Positions 1 through 7,557 of a stretch of DNA of 64,000 bases are shown in pieces. Position 1 is the stretch's first letter. The number at the start of each line of letters is the position of its first letter. The position numbers and the translations under genes were made by a program. Origin of the DNA: Petrimonas sp. IBARAKI (lineage in GTDB: Bacteria > Bacteroidota > Bacteroidia > Bacteroidales > Dysgonomonadaceae). Location: positions 2,232,001-2,296,000 of the forward strand of contig AP018040.2 of the NCBI GenBank assembly GCA_002356435.2, read 5' to 3'. The notes beneath the pieces are model-generated. The model made no database searches and was not told where the DNA came from. It was given only the letters and a program-made list of their open reading frames with translations.

Positions 1-561
1 TATAAGAAAGAATGATGTCTTCTTGTTTAAGTAATCATAACACATTAGATTTTCTTTGTCGTAATTTAATATATCTGTATAGACAATAGCCCTGTCAGTA
101 TCTTGGTGTTTAAAACTTCTTTTAAAATTTCCAAATAGGTCATATACAACAATTTTTCGTGCAAATAGGTCATTGACGAACATTTCTCCCATATCCTCAT
201 CTAATGTGATTCCTAAAATATCTGTATATTCTGTTCCGCTTTGTCCCTTATGATTTATTTTCCTAACAGATTTGCCATTCCTATCGTAAACAAAAATATT
301 CCCATCATCATTTCGATTTATTACTAAAATAAAGTTCTTACCGATGTCCTGAACAAAGCCCTGATTAACAAAATCATCATTCGTCTCCAACGCGACATAT
401 TCCACATCCATGAAATCCTGAAGGATCAAATCCTTTTTGGGATAATCCCTTTTTGTAACATCTACGGTTATTAGATCATCGGATGATTTTTTAATTTTTT
501 CTGTACATCCAACAATTATTGTTAATAGGAAGATTGTCAGAGTGAATTTTATCGTTTTCAT
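1..561 (-). CDS. 6-bladed beta-propeller lipoprotein (3' end beyond window)
   Basis: The reading frame opens at ATG 561-559 and runs off the left edge, so only the N-terminal ~187 residues are visible. It starts with a lipoprotein signal (hydrophobic stretch ending IIVGC), then the family pattern: a 'VEYVALET' strand, an 'IGKNFILVINR' strand, 'GNIFVYDRNGK', 'INHKGQSGTEYT' and 'KIVVYDLFGNF'. Such Bacteroidota proteins are predicted six-bladed propellers tethered in the envelope; ligands are unknown. It is a close paralogue of the damaged gene just upstream, whose stop codon overlaps this start (ATGA), suggesting translational coupling and tandem duplication. Confidence 0.85.
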   Translation of the reverse strand, partial: MKTIKFTLTIFLLTIIVGCTEKIKKSSDDLITVDVTKRDYPKKDLILQDFMDVEYVALETNDDFVNQGFVQDIGKNFILVINRNDDGNIFVYDRNGKSVRKINHKGQSGTEYTDILGITLDEDMGEMFVNDLFARKIVVYDLFGNFKRSFKHQDTDRAIVYTDILNYDKENLMCYDYLNKKTSFFLI

Positions 562-1248
562 TTTTTATGTTTTATCAGCATGATTACCGGGTTGTCTTCT
601 TCCTCCAATTCCGAGGCAATTTCTTTTAATTTACCTTTCAGCTCTCCTTTCTCGTAGGCTTCAACAAGATCCGAGGATTGTAGAAGTTGATGTTGCGCAA
701 TTTCCCTGCTTATGGAATTCGACCCGAAATAGACTGATTTCTTATTTATAAAATCATCGTTATAAATCGAATACTCGAAAATGGCTTTTTCCTGTTTATC
801 GTACAACAAATCGGTAACAGGAAACCCTTTCATCCGTTCCAAATCGAATTCTTTTTTAAGCGCTTGCATAAAAACGTATTGTTCCGTAATAACTGTTGGG
901 AAAAGGAACACTTGTGGCTCCATAGTATGTATGGAAGGTGTTCTTGTCATAAAGGGTGTTGAAGTTTCCGTTTAAATCATATACCAATATTTTTCTCGCA
1001 GTGTAGTTTACAACAAACAGTTCATTTTTTTCTTCGTCCAGCACAATTTCATTTATTTGAGTGTATTCTTCACCGCTTTGCCCAAAACGGTTTATTTTCC
1101 TCAATCCTTTTCCTGTTTTTCTATCGAAAACAAAAATATCCCCATCTATAATTCGGTTTGTAACTAATAGGATATTTTTACCGACGGATCTCACAAATTC
1201 CTGTTTATGATAGCGAGTTTTCAACCCTTTTTTAAGATGCGTTTTCAT
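558..1248 (-). pseudogene. Degenerate 6-bladed beta-propeller (truncated, internally deleted, frameshifted)
   Basis: Two overlapping frames hold opposite ends of one propeller. The frame at 856-1248 carries N-terminal blades ('GDIFVFDRKTGKG', 'INRFGQSGEEYTQI', 'KILVYDLNGNF') closely resembling the next gene downstream but has no signal peptide. The frame at 558-950 carries the family C-terminus ending 'EEEDNPVIMLIKHKK'. The middle blades are missing and the frames differ, so a deletion and a frameshift are both needed. The first ATG overlaps the stop of the RND adaptor gene (ATGA at 1248-1245), placing the remnant in that transcript. A functional protein is unlikely. Confidence 0.8.
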
Positions 1249-2339
1249 TCATTGTCTTCGGCCTTTTCTGTTACCGTTACGGGCGATTCGTGCGCCAGAT
1301 TAATGTTTCCGCTCACGATAATTTGGTCGCCTTCTTTCAGCGTTTCGCTGGTGATGGTGTATTCGGTGGCGTTTTCCAATCCGGTTTGTACGTAATTCCA
1401 AATGGCTTTTCCATCTACAACGGTAAAAACCACCTGTTTTCCAGTACGGAGCACAACGGCAGTTTTTGGAACAACCCACTGCTTGCCTGCCGAGCGGAAC
1501 GTACTCACACGTACATTCATTCCTTCCACCAATCGCGCGTGATAATTAACAGCGGCTTTTATCTGCACCATTCCGTTTTCGTTTACCCACGGGTTGATTT
1601 CCGAAACACGTCCGCTTACCTCCAATCCGGGCATCGAAAAAGGAACGATTTTCATGTTATCGTCAATGTTAATAAAGCCAAGTTCGTTTTCCAGCACGGT
1701 AAACTGCACTTCGAGGCTGCGTGTATCAATGATGTTGCAAAACACTTCGCTTGGAGAAGAGAGCGTATGCGGTTTGGCAAACAGGTTGGCTATGACACCG
1801 CCGATGGGCGCGGTGAGCGTGGCGCGCTGCAAATCGTGCGTTGCCATATTGAACTGCGTTTGCGCCGAATTGAATCCGCTTTTTACCCGTGCAAGCTCCA
1901 TCACATCTGTCGGAACTTTATTAAGGCTGTCTAATTTGTAACCTTGCCCGATAAGTACGTCTTGCATCTCCAACCGACTTCGGTCTAACGCATCTTTTGC
2001 CTGCTCCATCCGATTATTAATGGAGTAGGTGTCAAGTATAGCGATGCGCTGTCCCTGAGAAACTCGTGAACCATTTTTTACGAATATCTGTGAGATGGTT
2101 TCTGAGGTTTGAAATTTGAGTTCCGCCACCGTGCGTGCCGATATTTTTCCGTTACTCACCAATTCGTGTTCAAAATCTACTGTTTTGAGCGTGATGGCGG
2201 TTACTTCCGCCGGAGCGTCGGGCAACAGTTGTTGGACGGTTTCGTCGGGCTTTTTTTTCTTGTCGGCTTTACACGATGTGAATATGAGAAGCGATATTAC
2301 CATTATAATGGTTGTGACGATACAGAAAATGTGTTTCAT
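1245..2339 (-). CDS. Efflux RND transporter periplasmic adaptor lipoprotein (HlyD/MexA type)
   Basis: A 364-residue membrane-fusion protein. The N-terminus is a lipoprotein signal ending 'IFTSC'. Then come the barrel-sandwich half 'LVSNGKISARTVAELKF', 'IFVKNGSRVSQGQRIAIL', a helical hairpin (~residues 105-165), the second half 'ATLTAPIGGVIANL', and beta-barrel and membrane-proximal domains. Adaptors of this family link an inner-membrane RND pump to a TolC-type channel. No pump or channel gene lies next to it; the neighbours are propellers, so it is an orphan here or serves partners elsewhere. A -7 motif lies just upstream. Its stop overlaps the next start. Confidence 0.9.
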   Translation of the reverse strand: MKHIFCIVTTIIMVISLLIFTSCKADKKKKPDETVQQLLPDAPAEVTAITLKTVDFEHELVSNGKISARTVAELKFQTSETISQIFVKNGSRVSQGQRIAILDTYSINNRMEQAKDALDRSRLEMQDVLIGQGYKLDSLNKVPTDVMELARVKSGFNSAQTQFNMATHDLQRATLTAPIGGVIANLFAKPHTLSSPSEVFCNIIDTRSLEVQFTVLENELGFINIDDNMKIVPFSMPGLEVSGRVSEINPWVNENGMVQIKAAVNYHARLVEGMNVRVSTFRSAGKQWVVPKTAVVLRTGKQVVFTVVDGKAIWNYVQTGLENATEYTITSETLKEGDQIIVSGNINLAHESPVTVTEKAEDNE

Positions 2340-2363
2340 TTTGTTCAGCGTATAAATTTTTTA

Positions 2364-2371
2364 CAAATATA
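2364..2371 (-). promoter_or_regulatory. Predicted -7 promoter element for the RND adaptor gene
   Basis: On the minus strand this reads TATATTTG, matching the Bacteroidota -7 consensus TAnnTTTG, 25 nt before the adaptor start. The -33 box is weak (TTCG about 18 nt upstream). The adaptor may thus start its own transcript rather than depend on the propeller operon above. Confidence 0.45.
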
Positions 2372-2439
2372 TAAAAAATCGGCAATCTACGAATAAATCG
2401 TAATGTTTTTATTCTTTGTTTTTTAAATGCGTATTAATA

Positions 2440-3654
2440 TTAAATTTTAGCTTTCAATTTATACAATATGATTACCGGATTTTCGTCTTCGTTTAATAAA
2501 TTGACTAATTTTTCTAACTCTTGTTGGCGTTTAGGGCATTTTACTTTGATTCCCTTCTTTTTATTTTCAGTATAAACCTCTTTTAGCTTGGCGGGAAGAA
2601 TGCTAACAGCAATATAATCAGGATTGATAGCATTCAATTGCGACAATTTGTATCCACCATCCACATCGTTTTCCCAACCTCCACCAACAAGTGTCCCATA
2701 TTTGCTCACTTCATCGGGATATTGCGTCCAAGATTTGGTTTCGTGCGAATGTTTATCGTAATAAACCAACCAACGTTTTTTATCCAACGAAAAAGACGCC
2801 AACAGATAACCATCGGTTTCACAGCAACTTAATCCATCAATAAAATTACTCCTTTCCGCTTCCAACAGACGAATGTCTTTGAATGCTTCCCGGTTGATTT
2901 TATATTTGCCCTGATGCAGGATGTATCTTGGCGTAATAGTATTTTTGCTTACGGAATACACGGTGTCGGTTACGCAAGTGTGTACGCAAACCGTGTCCCC
3001 ATACCACCATATCGTGGGACTGTGCGCCATTCCTTTTGGATAATACGGCTGCAATTTCTTCAACTGCACCGTATCGCCTTTGTCATTGAGTATCCCGGTT
3101 ACAAAAAGATTTGGGTCATCCATGGCAATTCCGTGATGCAGGTTAATGACAAACCGATTGGTATCGGACATGTTTATTTTGAACACTTCGTCGGAAACGG
3201 GCAATGAACTCAGGTAGTTTCCTTGAACATCATATCGAAGTATTTTGCGGTTGAAGTTGCTGTTGATGGCTACGACGGTGTCGAGCAGGGTGGAAGAACG
3301 AATGCCCAGATGCTCTGTAGGGCCTTGTCCTTTTTTCCCGATTTCGCGCAGGAATTTCCCTTGCCGGGTATAACAAAGCAATCGGTCGGGAACTTCCAGA
3401 AGCAGGTACTTATCGTTTATCGACACTCCAAAAATGGTGCCGACGAGCGAAGCGGGATATTCCGGACGTATGTATTCGATACTTTCTATAAAATCACTCA
3501 TTTTCATCGGCTCAGTGGGCGATTGAACGGCCTTTTCCAAATCGATGACGGGAATGGGGTTTTCAACAACTTGTAAAGGATCTCGGTGCTTACTGCCTGT
3601 ACATGCAATAAAAGCGACAGAAATTATCAGAAAGAAGAGTTGTTTTTTACTCAT
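2440..3654 (-). CDS. 6-bladed beta-propeller lipoprotein
   Basis: A 404-residue protein with a lipoprotein signal ending 'VAFIAC' followed by a polar linker and repeated strands typical of the family: 'DFIESIEYIRPEYP', 'KYLLLEVPDRLLCYTRQGKFLREIGKKGQGP', 'RKILRYDVQGNYL'. The C-terminus 'NEDENPVIILYKLK' is the shared closing strand seen in its paralogues. It looks intact. It follows a decayed thioredoxin-like gene and is the last intact propeller of the transcript that begins at the NVEALA gene at 5836. The ligand is unknown; a role in binding secreted peptide or polymer is only inferred from repeated co-occurrence. Confidence 0.87.
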   Translation of the reverse strand: MSKKQLFFLIISVAFIACTGSKHRDPLQVVENPIPVIDLEKAVQSPTEPMKMSDFIESIEYIRPEYPASLVGTIFGVSINDKYLLLEVPDRLLCYTRQGKFLREIGKKGQGPTEHLGIRSSTLLDTVVAINSNFNRKILRYDVQGNYLSSLPVSDEVFKINMSDTNRFVINLHHGIAMDDPNLFVTGILNDKGDTVQLKKLQPYYPKGMAHSPTIWWYGDTVCVHTCVTDTVYSVSKNTITPRYILHQGKYKINREAFKDIRLLEAERSNFIDGLSCCETDGYLLASFSLDKKRWLVYYDKHSHETKSWTQYPDEVSKYGTLVGGGWENDVDGGYKLSQLNAINPDYIAVSILPAKLKEVYTENKKKGIKVKCPKRQQELEKLVNLLNEDENPVIILYKLKAKI

Positions 3655-3684
3655 TATGGTGATCTTTTAACGTAAAAACTGTTC

Positions 3685-3738
3685 TTATTTCAACTTTATT
3701 TTTACCAATACCGGATTACTGTCTTCGGTGAGAGACAT
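3685..3738 (-). pseudogene. Remnant of a propeller C-terminus
   Basis: The minus strand encodes 'LTEDSNPVLVKIKLK' followed by TAA, the characteristic closing strand of the propeller lipoproteins here (compare 'NEDENPVIILYKLK' and 'MEENPILIKYWFK'). Nothing else of that propeller is left. The fragment overlaps, in another frame, the tail of the decayed thioredoxin-like gene, marking a deletion junction that fused two genes. Confidence 0.6.
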
Positions 3739-4334
3739 AAAAGGCGGTTTTGAACCGTCTTCGTTAATTCAGGGCTTGTTATATCAGTAATAAACAGCAT
3801 TTTCACACATAAATCTTTATCAAGAATAAAAAAATATGGTTTTGTTCCTATTTCATACAGAGGAAAATCATCTTTTTTGTAAAAACTAATACCACCTTAC
3901 CGTAATAATTCTCTTTAAAACGTTGTTCTATATCAGCAATACATAAAATGTTTGGATTGGTTTCGAAATCAGGAAAAAAACTCCTTTACATCATTAAAAA
4001 CTGCTTCAACACATGGGCGACACATATTCTGATTTAACCCTACTACCAATTTGGGTTGATCCGTAATAGAAAGAATAGGAATGATATTGCCGTCATTTGA
4101 TCCCACATAAATTGGTGAATTGCCTATACTGTATTGTTCATATTTAAACCTATTGATCGTTATTCCCTTGGATTCATCAAACATGAATTCGATGCTCTCC
4201 AAGTGTTCCAATCTGTGTTTCACATTATTTAACTCAGTCTTATATAATTGGATTAAAAACAATAAGCCGACATTAAATAACAAAAAACATATTGTAATAC
4301 ATAATAAAATTATTGACTTTGATTTATTTTTCAT
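3702..4334 (-). pseudogene. Frameshifted thioredoxin-fold protein (CRPC motif)
   Basis: The first frame (3969-4334, 121 aa) has an N-terminal membrane anchor (~residues 8-30), then 'PILSITDQPKLVVGLNQNMCRPC', a CxxC site in a thioredoxin-like setting, and stops early at a T run. Dropping one base there restores 'FFPDFETNPNILCIADIEQRF', and a second shift near 3880 restores 'YEIGTKPYFFILDKDLCVKML', the expected C-terminal half. Two frameshifts are therefore needed. The order propeller then thioredoxin-fold protein is repeated in all three operator-led units here, suggesting a redox partner role before decay. Start overlaps the upstream stop (ATGA). Confidence 0.75.
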
Positions 4335-5461
4335 TTGAACCAGTATTTAATTAATATAGGATTTTCTTCCATTTCAGATTTCAACAATTCTTCAAAAATT
4401 TCTTTTTGGTTATCATCCAACATCTCTTTTGTGATACGTTTTTCTAAATCAACCCATTGACAGGGCATCAAAACATATTCGTCCGTAACAATTATCTCCT
4501 CGCCTCGATATGAGTTAAATTGAACTTTTTCGGTAAATTCAGAAATATATTTTGACTTTCTGCTCGCCCTGTCGTATATCACATTTACTTTGTCATCCAA
4601 ATCAATTCTTGAAAGCGAGGCAAATACATATTTACTGTTATGTCTTACTGAGTGTATCAGGTAAGGAAATTGATCGAATAATTCTTCTACACATTTAGAT
4701 AGGGATCTTTCTGATTCTTTTGAGAAAACAGCAGTTTTTCCTTCCCTGGTATACGTGCCAAAATCGAATCGAAAAGCGGCTTCAAGTTTTCTACTACCCA
4801 TTTTGTATACTATAGGATGAACAGGTCGAAAAAAAAACCAATCTCCTCGGTACTGATATGGATTATTAGAAAAACTACCCAAACGACTATTTTCTTTAAA
4901 TTCTTGATGTAACAACTTTTGCTCGTCAAGGTTAAAATAAATAATTTTTTCAGGTTCGAACATTGTATGAAAAACATGAGTCTGTGCATCTATAGCAGCA
5001 ATGGTATGAACAACGCGAAAACCGGGAAAAGTAATTGTTTTTGTTTCGATATAATTCCCCAATAAATCATAAACATGCACCTTGCCGTAAGCTTCCAATA
5101 CTTCAAGATTACTTGAAAAAGGGTTGATTGTAAAATCTTGTATCATAGAATATTCACCCTTGCCTTGTCCTTTGTTATCTATTTTGGATTTAAATCTGCC
5201 AAATTTATCAAAAACAAAAATTATGCTTTGTTTTGGATCTAATATGTAATAATTATCTTGATGAATTAGCATCTTTTTCACACCTACAAGAAGCACATCA
5301 TTTGACGTTTCTAGTGGAATTAATTCAATAGATCGAAAATAATCGAAAAGAGAGACTTTCTCCGGACGGTCCAGATCGACAAAAATAGCACCATCTGTCT
5401 GTGGCTTTTGCTTACACATTGTGAAGAATACCACAATCAAGAGTATGAATACTTTCTTCAT
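4331..5461 (-). CDS. 6-bladed beta-propeller lipoprotein
   Basis: An intact 376-residue propeller: lipoprotein signal ending 'VFFTMC', then 'YFRSIELIPLETSNDVLL', 'DNYYILDPKQSIIFVFDKFGRFKSKIDNKGQGKGEYS', 'KVHVYDLLGNYI', and the family end 'MEENPILIKYWFK'. It is the second gene of the unit starting with the NVEALA gene at 5836, separated from it by a strong hairpin, and its stop overlaps the start of the thioredoxin-like gene. An envelope-facing binding role is inferred; the ligand is unknown. Confidence 0.87.
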   Translation of the reverse strand: MKKVFILLIVVFFTMCKQKPQTDGAIFVDLDRPEKVSLFDYFRSIELIPLETSNDVLLVGVKKMLIHQDNYYILDPKQSIIFVFDKFGRFKSKIDNKGQGKGEYSMIQDFTINPFSSNLEVLEAYGKVHVYDLLGNYIETKTITFPGFRVVHTIAAIDAQTHVFHTMFEPEKIIYFNLDEQKLLHQEFKENSRLGSFSNNPYQYRGDWFFFRPVHPIVYKMGSRKLEAAFRFDFGTYTREGKTAVFSKESERSLSKCVEELFDQFPYLIHSVRHNSKYVFASLSRIDLDDKVNVIYDRASRKSKYISEFTEKVQFNSYRGEEIIVTDEYVLMPCQWVDLEKRITKEMLDDNQKEIFEELLKSEMEENPILIKYWFK

Positions 5462-5485
5462 TATTGCTTATCAAATTAAAATTCT

Positions 5486-5524
5486 AAAAAGATGTCCGAC
5501 GTTATTGGCACCGAACATCTTTTT
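5486..5524 (-). terminator. Hairpin between NVEALA gene and downstream propeller
   Basis: AAAAAGATGT at 5486-5495 pairs perfectly with ACATCTTTTT at 5515-5524 around an 18-19 nt loop, giving a stem flanked by A/T runs in both directions. On the minus strand it sits just after the NVEALA stop and before the propeller start. It could be a partial terminator or an RNA-stabilising hairpin, either of which would raise peptide mRNA over downstream genes. Confidence 0.65.
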
Positions 5525-5533
5525 GTATTGTTA

Positions 5534-5836
5534 TTATAATGGACAAATAGAAAATGGATCTCCATTTGCTCTGCATGAACAAATCAAATTACCAGTAAAT
5601 TCATGACATTCTTTCCCAAGACAATGTCCATAGTCGCATGTGATAGCAGGTGAGCACCGACAGGCATCAACCTGTTCACCACAGACTGAACAATATAGAG
5701 TCTCCCCACGAGCAAGAGCTTCTATGCTAGCCAAAGAGAAGTTAACATCTAATCCGTTATTAAATGCAAGTTTCAAATTCAAAGCAGCCAAGACAAATAG
5801 TGCTGCCGTACATATAAAAAGTATTTTCTTTTTCAT
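5534..5836 (-). CDS. NVEALA family secreted peptide 1 (10 cysteines)
   Basis: A 100-residue protein of the NVEALA family (function unknown). One hydrophobic segment (~residues 5-24) is followed by the family motif as 'LASIEALARGE' (core residues 37-42) and a mature-like region with ten cysteines ('YCSVCGEQVDACRC', 'CDYGHC', 'CSC'). The ALA ending resembles a signal peptidase I site, though it lies unusually far from the hydrophobic core. First gene of its unit, preceded by an operator-like repeat and a conserved leader hairpin. Many cysteines and nearby CxxC lipoproteins suggest a disulfide-stabilised exported peptide; this is inference. Confidence 0.85.
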   Translation of the reverse strand: MKKKILFICTAALFVLAALNLKLAFNNGLDVNFSLASIEALARGETLYCSVCGEQVDACRCSPAITCDYGHCLGKECHEFTGNLICSCRANGDPFSICPL

Positions 5837-5883
5837 GAATTTCAGTTTTAAAATTATTACTTTTCCTGATTCGTTTATTAGTT

Positions 5884-5938
5884 TGCCATATCTATCCTTT
5901 CAATAGCTCAAGCCCGTAGCTTGTAATGTTTGTTGCTT
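5884..5938 (-). promoter_or_regulatory. Conserved 5' leader with covarying hairpin (copy 1)
   Basis: This 55-nt block upstream of NVEALA gene 1 differs at only four positions from 10804-10858 upstream of NVEALA gene 2, although surrounding intergenic DNA is unlike. On the transcript it can fold a short stem, AGCU / AGCU, around the loop ACGGGCUUG. In copy 2 the closing pair changes from A-U to G-C on both sides, a compensatory change. It ends in GAAAGGAUAGAUAUGGCA. Likely a structured 5' UTR element; the ligand or protein acting on it is unknown. Confidence 0.6.
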
Positions 5939-5942
5939 ATAG

Positions 5943-5972
5943 CTCATTTCATTAAATTGACAGATAATGAGC
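5943..5972 (-). promoter_or_regulatory. Operator-like inverted repeat, copy 1
   Basis: On the minus strand GCTCATT, 16 nt with a central CAATT, then AAATGAG, followed at once by CTATAA. The same 30-bp arrangement occurs at 10974 and 21156, each upstream of a unit-leading NVEALA gene and with identical half-site spacing. The dyad and its overlap with a TATAA-like element suggest a transcription factor site; the winged-helix membrane regulator at 21275-22315 is the obvious candidate. Confidence 0.65.
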
Positions 5973-6185
5973 AATATATATTGTCGCTGTTTGTTCTATA
6001 GGTCACAGAGAAAGTAACTACAAATCAATAAACTTGAAACCACTAAGAAAATCAGTAAAATATAATAGAAATGTCTCATTCGAAATATAAGCGTTGTTGT
6101 TAGAAATATGTATCTATAATTAAAAGGTTTATAAGAAAATTTACGGATTCAATCTGCTTACGCTGAATAAGATAAGTAAATATGT

Positions 6186-7286
6186 TTATTTTTCAACTTT
6201 AATTTTCAGCAGTATGTCATTCTCTTCTATGTTCGTTTTTAACAATAGTTGATCTCGTTCATCAATTTTGCAATAAACTGATTGACTGTCTACAAATATA
6301 GGCCATACATTTATTATTTCATCATTTAAATGTATAGGAGCGCCATATTTGTCATTAACCGAACAAGCAATATTTCTATATAACAACTTGCTCGTTTCAA
6401 TATTCCAAATGTCTTGATATAATTTATTATTATAATAAAAAGTCATAAAATATAAATTATTGATTATTAAACCATAATCGTAGGTTATATAATTCTTGAA
6501 TTTATTGTTTTGGGAAACATCAGAAAGTATTTCAATTGGGATGGCTAGCCTTCCTTTTTCAATAAAGAAGTAAGGTTGCACTTTATTTGGGTATATTTTA
6601 TAAATGGTATCCGAAGAGATCGGTTTAATACATTTAGTATGATTGCTTTGTATAAAATCATTAATTAAAATATATCCCCTGTCAGCATAATTTTCATTAT
6701 TAAAATTTGTGCCAATGAATTCATTCATGATATTGAAAGAATGATCCAAAATACCTACTAATTTACTCTTATTAGCATAAGGTGAATAACTGACTACATA
6801 AAAATTATTATCTAAATCTGTAATACTTCCTATATTGTCAATTGTAATTTCTCCGAGGTATCTTCCATTAAGTTGATACTCCAACATCTTTTTCTTAAAC
6901 ATATCGTGGATATAGAATGTAGAGTCAATTGAATTGTAAACAACATTTGATATGGAATTATATTCGTTCGGACCCTCTCCCTTAGAATTTATTTTAAATT
7001 TAAATTTTCCGGTTTGGTCGAAGAAAAAGATCATATTATTATCTAATAAGCATATATACTGGAGAGTGGTGAATTTTATATTAACATTAGAAATTAAGGA
7101 ACTGTCAGTAGTCTCAAGCTTAATTATCTCTTTGTATCCTGCCATTTGATCCATTAAAAAAGATCTTTTCTGTTTGTCTATATTTTCGTATACTTTTAAT
7201 GTTTGTAGATTTCCCTTATCATTGCTTTTAGTACATGATAGAATAAGAAATACTAATATATATAAAATAATTGGTAATTTTTTCAT
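6186..7286 (-). CDS. 6-bladed beta-propeller lipoprotein
   Basis: A 366-residue propeller with lipoprotein signal ending 'FLILSC', then 'YKEIIKLETTDSSLISNV', 'NMIFFFDQTGKFKFKINSKGEGPNEY', 'KKMLEYQLNGRYLGEI' and the closing strand 'EENDILLKIKVEK'. It is complete. It lies directly behind the thioredoxin-like gene broken by the IS, so it now depends on read-through from or past that element. Very AT-rich codon use matches the other genes in 6-10 kb and contrasts with the GC-richer genes beyond 22.7 kb. Confidence 0.87.
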   Translation of the reverse strand: MKKLPIILYILVFLILSCTKSNDKGNLQTLKVYENIDKQKRSFLMDQMAGYKEIIKLETTDSSLISNVNIKFTTLQYICLLDNNMIFFFDQTGKFKFKINSKGEGPNEYNSISNVVYNSIDSTFYIHDMFKKKMLEYQLNGRYLGEITIDNIGSITDLDNNFYVVSYSPYANKSKLVGILDHSFNIMNEFIGTNFNNENYADRGYILINDFIQSNHTKCIKPISSDTIYKIYPNKVQPYFFIEKGRLAIPIEILSDVSQNNKFKNYITYDYGLIINNLYFMTFYYNNKLYQDIWNIETSKLLYRNIACSVNDKYGAPIHLNDEIINVWPIFVDSQSVYCKIDERDQLLLKTNIEENDILLKIKVEK

Positions 7287-7291
7287 TTAAT

Positions 7292-7550
7292 TCACAAAAT
7301 TAATTTTAATGATTCTTCTGTTGGAGTTTGAAATTTTATTTGATCTATCTTTCCATTCTTAATTTTTAAAATGCAGGGATATATTTGTTTATCTTTTGGA
7401 TAGGCAGAAAGGTATCTATTTTCTGTATCTAAAAAAGTTGTATTGGTGTTTACATCTATTTTGTATTTAAGATCTTTCATTGAAATAATATTAGTAAAAA
7501 TAAAGATCATATTATTCTTGTCTTTATTTGATGAATAAAATTCTTCAGCG
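7292..7550 (-). pseudogene. C-terminal part of an IS-interrupted thioredoxin-fold lipoprotein
   Basis: In frame from the IS edge this encodes 'AEEFYSSNKDKNNMIFIFTN' through 'IYPCILKIKNGKIDQIKF' to a stop, the second half of a small thioredoxin-fold domain. Removing the IS and one target copy joins it exactly in frame to the N-terminal part at 8926-9104, giving a 145-residue lipoprotein with a CGGC site. An ATG at 7510 could restart translation, but the product would lack the signal and CxxC. Confidence 0.85.
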
Positions 7551-7557
7551 TAAGTAA
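7551..7557. repeat. Target site duplication, left copy (TAAGTAA)
   Basis: TAAGTAA here abuts the left IS end and is repeated exactly at 8926-8932 abutting the right end. Collapsing the two copies restores the interrupted reading frame without error, which confirms the duplication. Confidence 0.9.

Noticed and set aside
1290-1934. Long plus-strand frames opposite the RND adaptor and opposite the GH106, S9, ATPase and biotin carboxylase genes
   Set aside because: They are antisense shadows of well-supported genes with no domain of their own.
1245-2339. Adaptor as part of a type I (HlyD) peptide exporter
   Set aside because: Its layout is that of RND adaptors and there is no ABC exporter in the window.
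5534-5836. NVEALA leaders as double-glycine bacteriocin leaders
   Set aside because: No GG or GA pair stands at the leader end and no C39 peptidase ABC transporter is nearby; the AxA-like ending fits signal peptidase I better.
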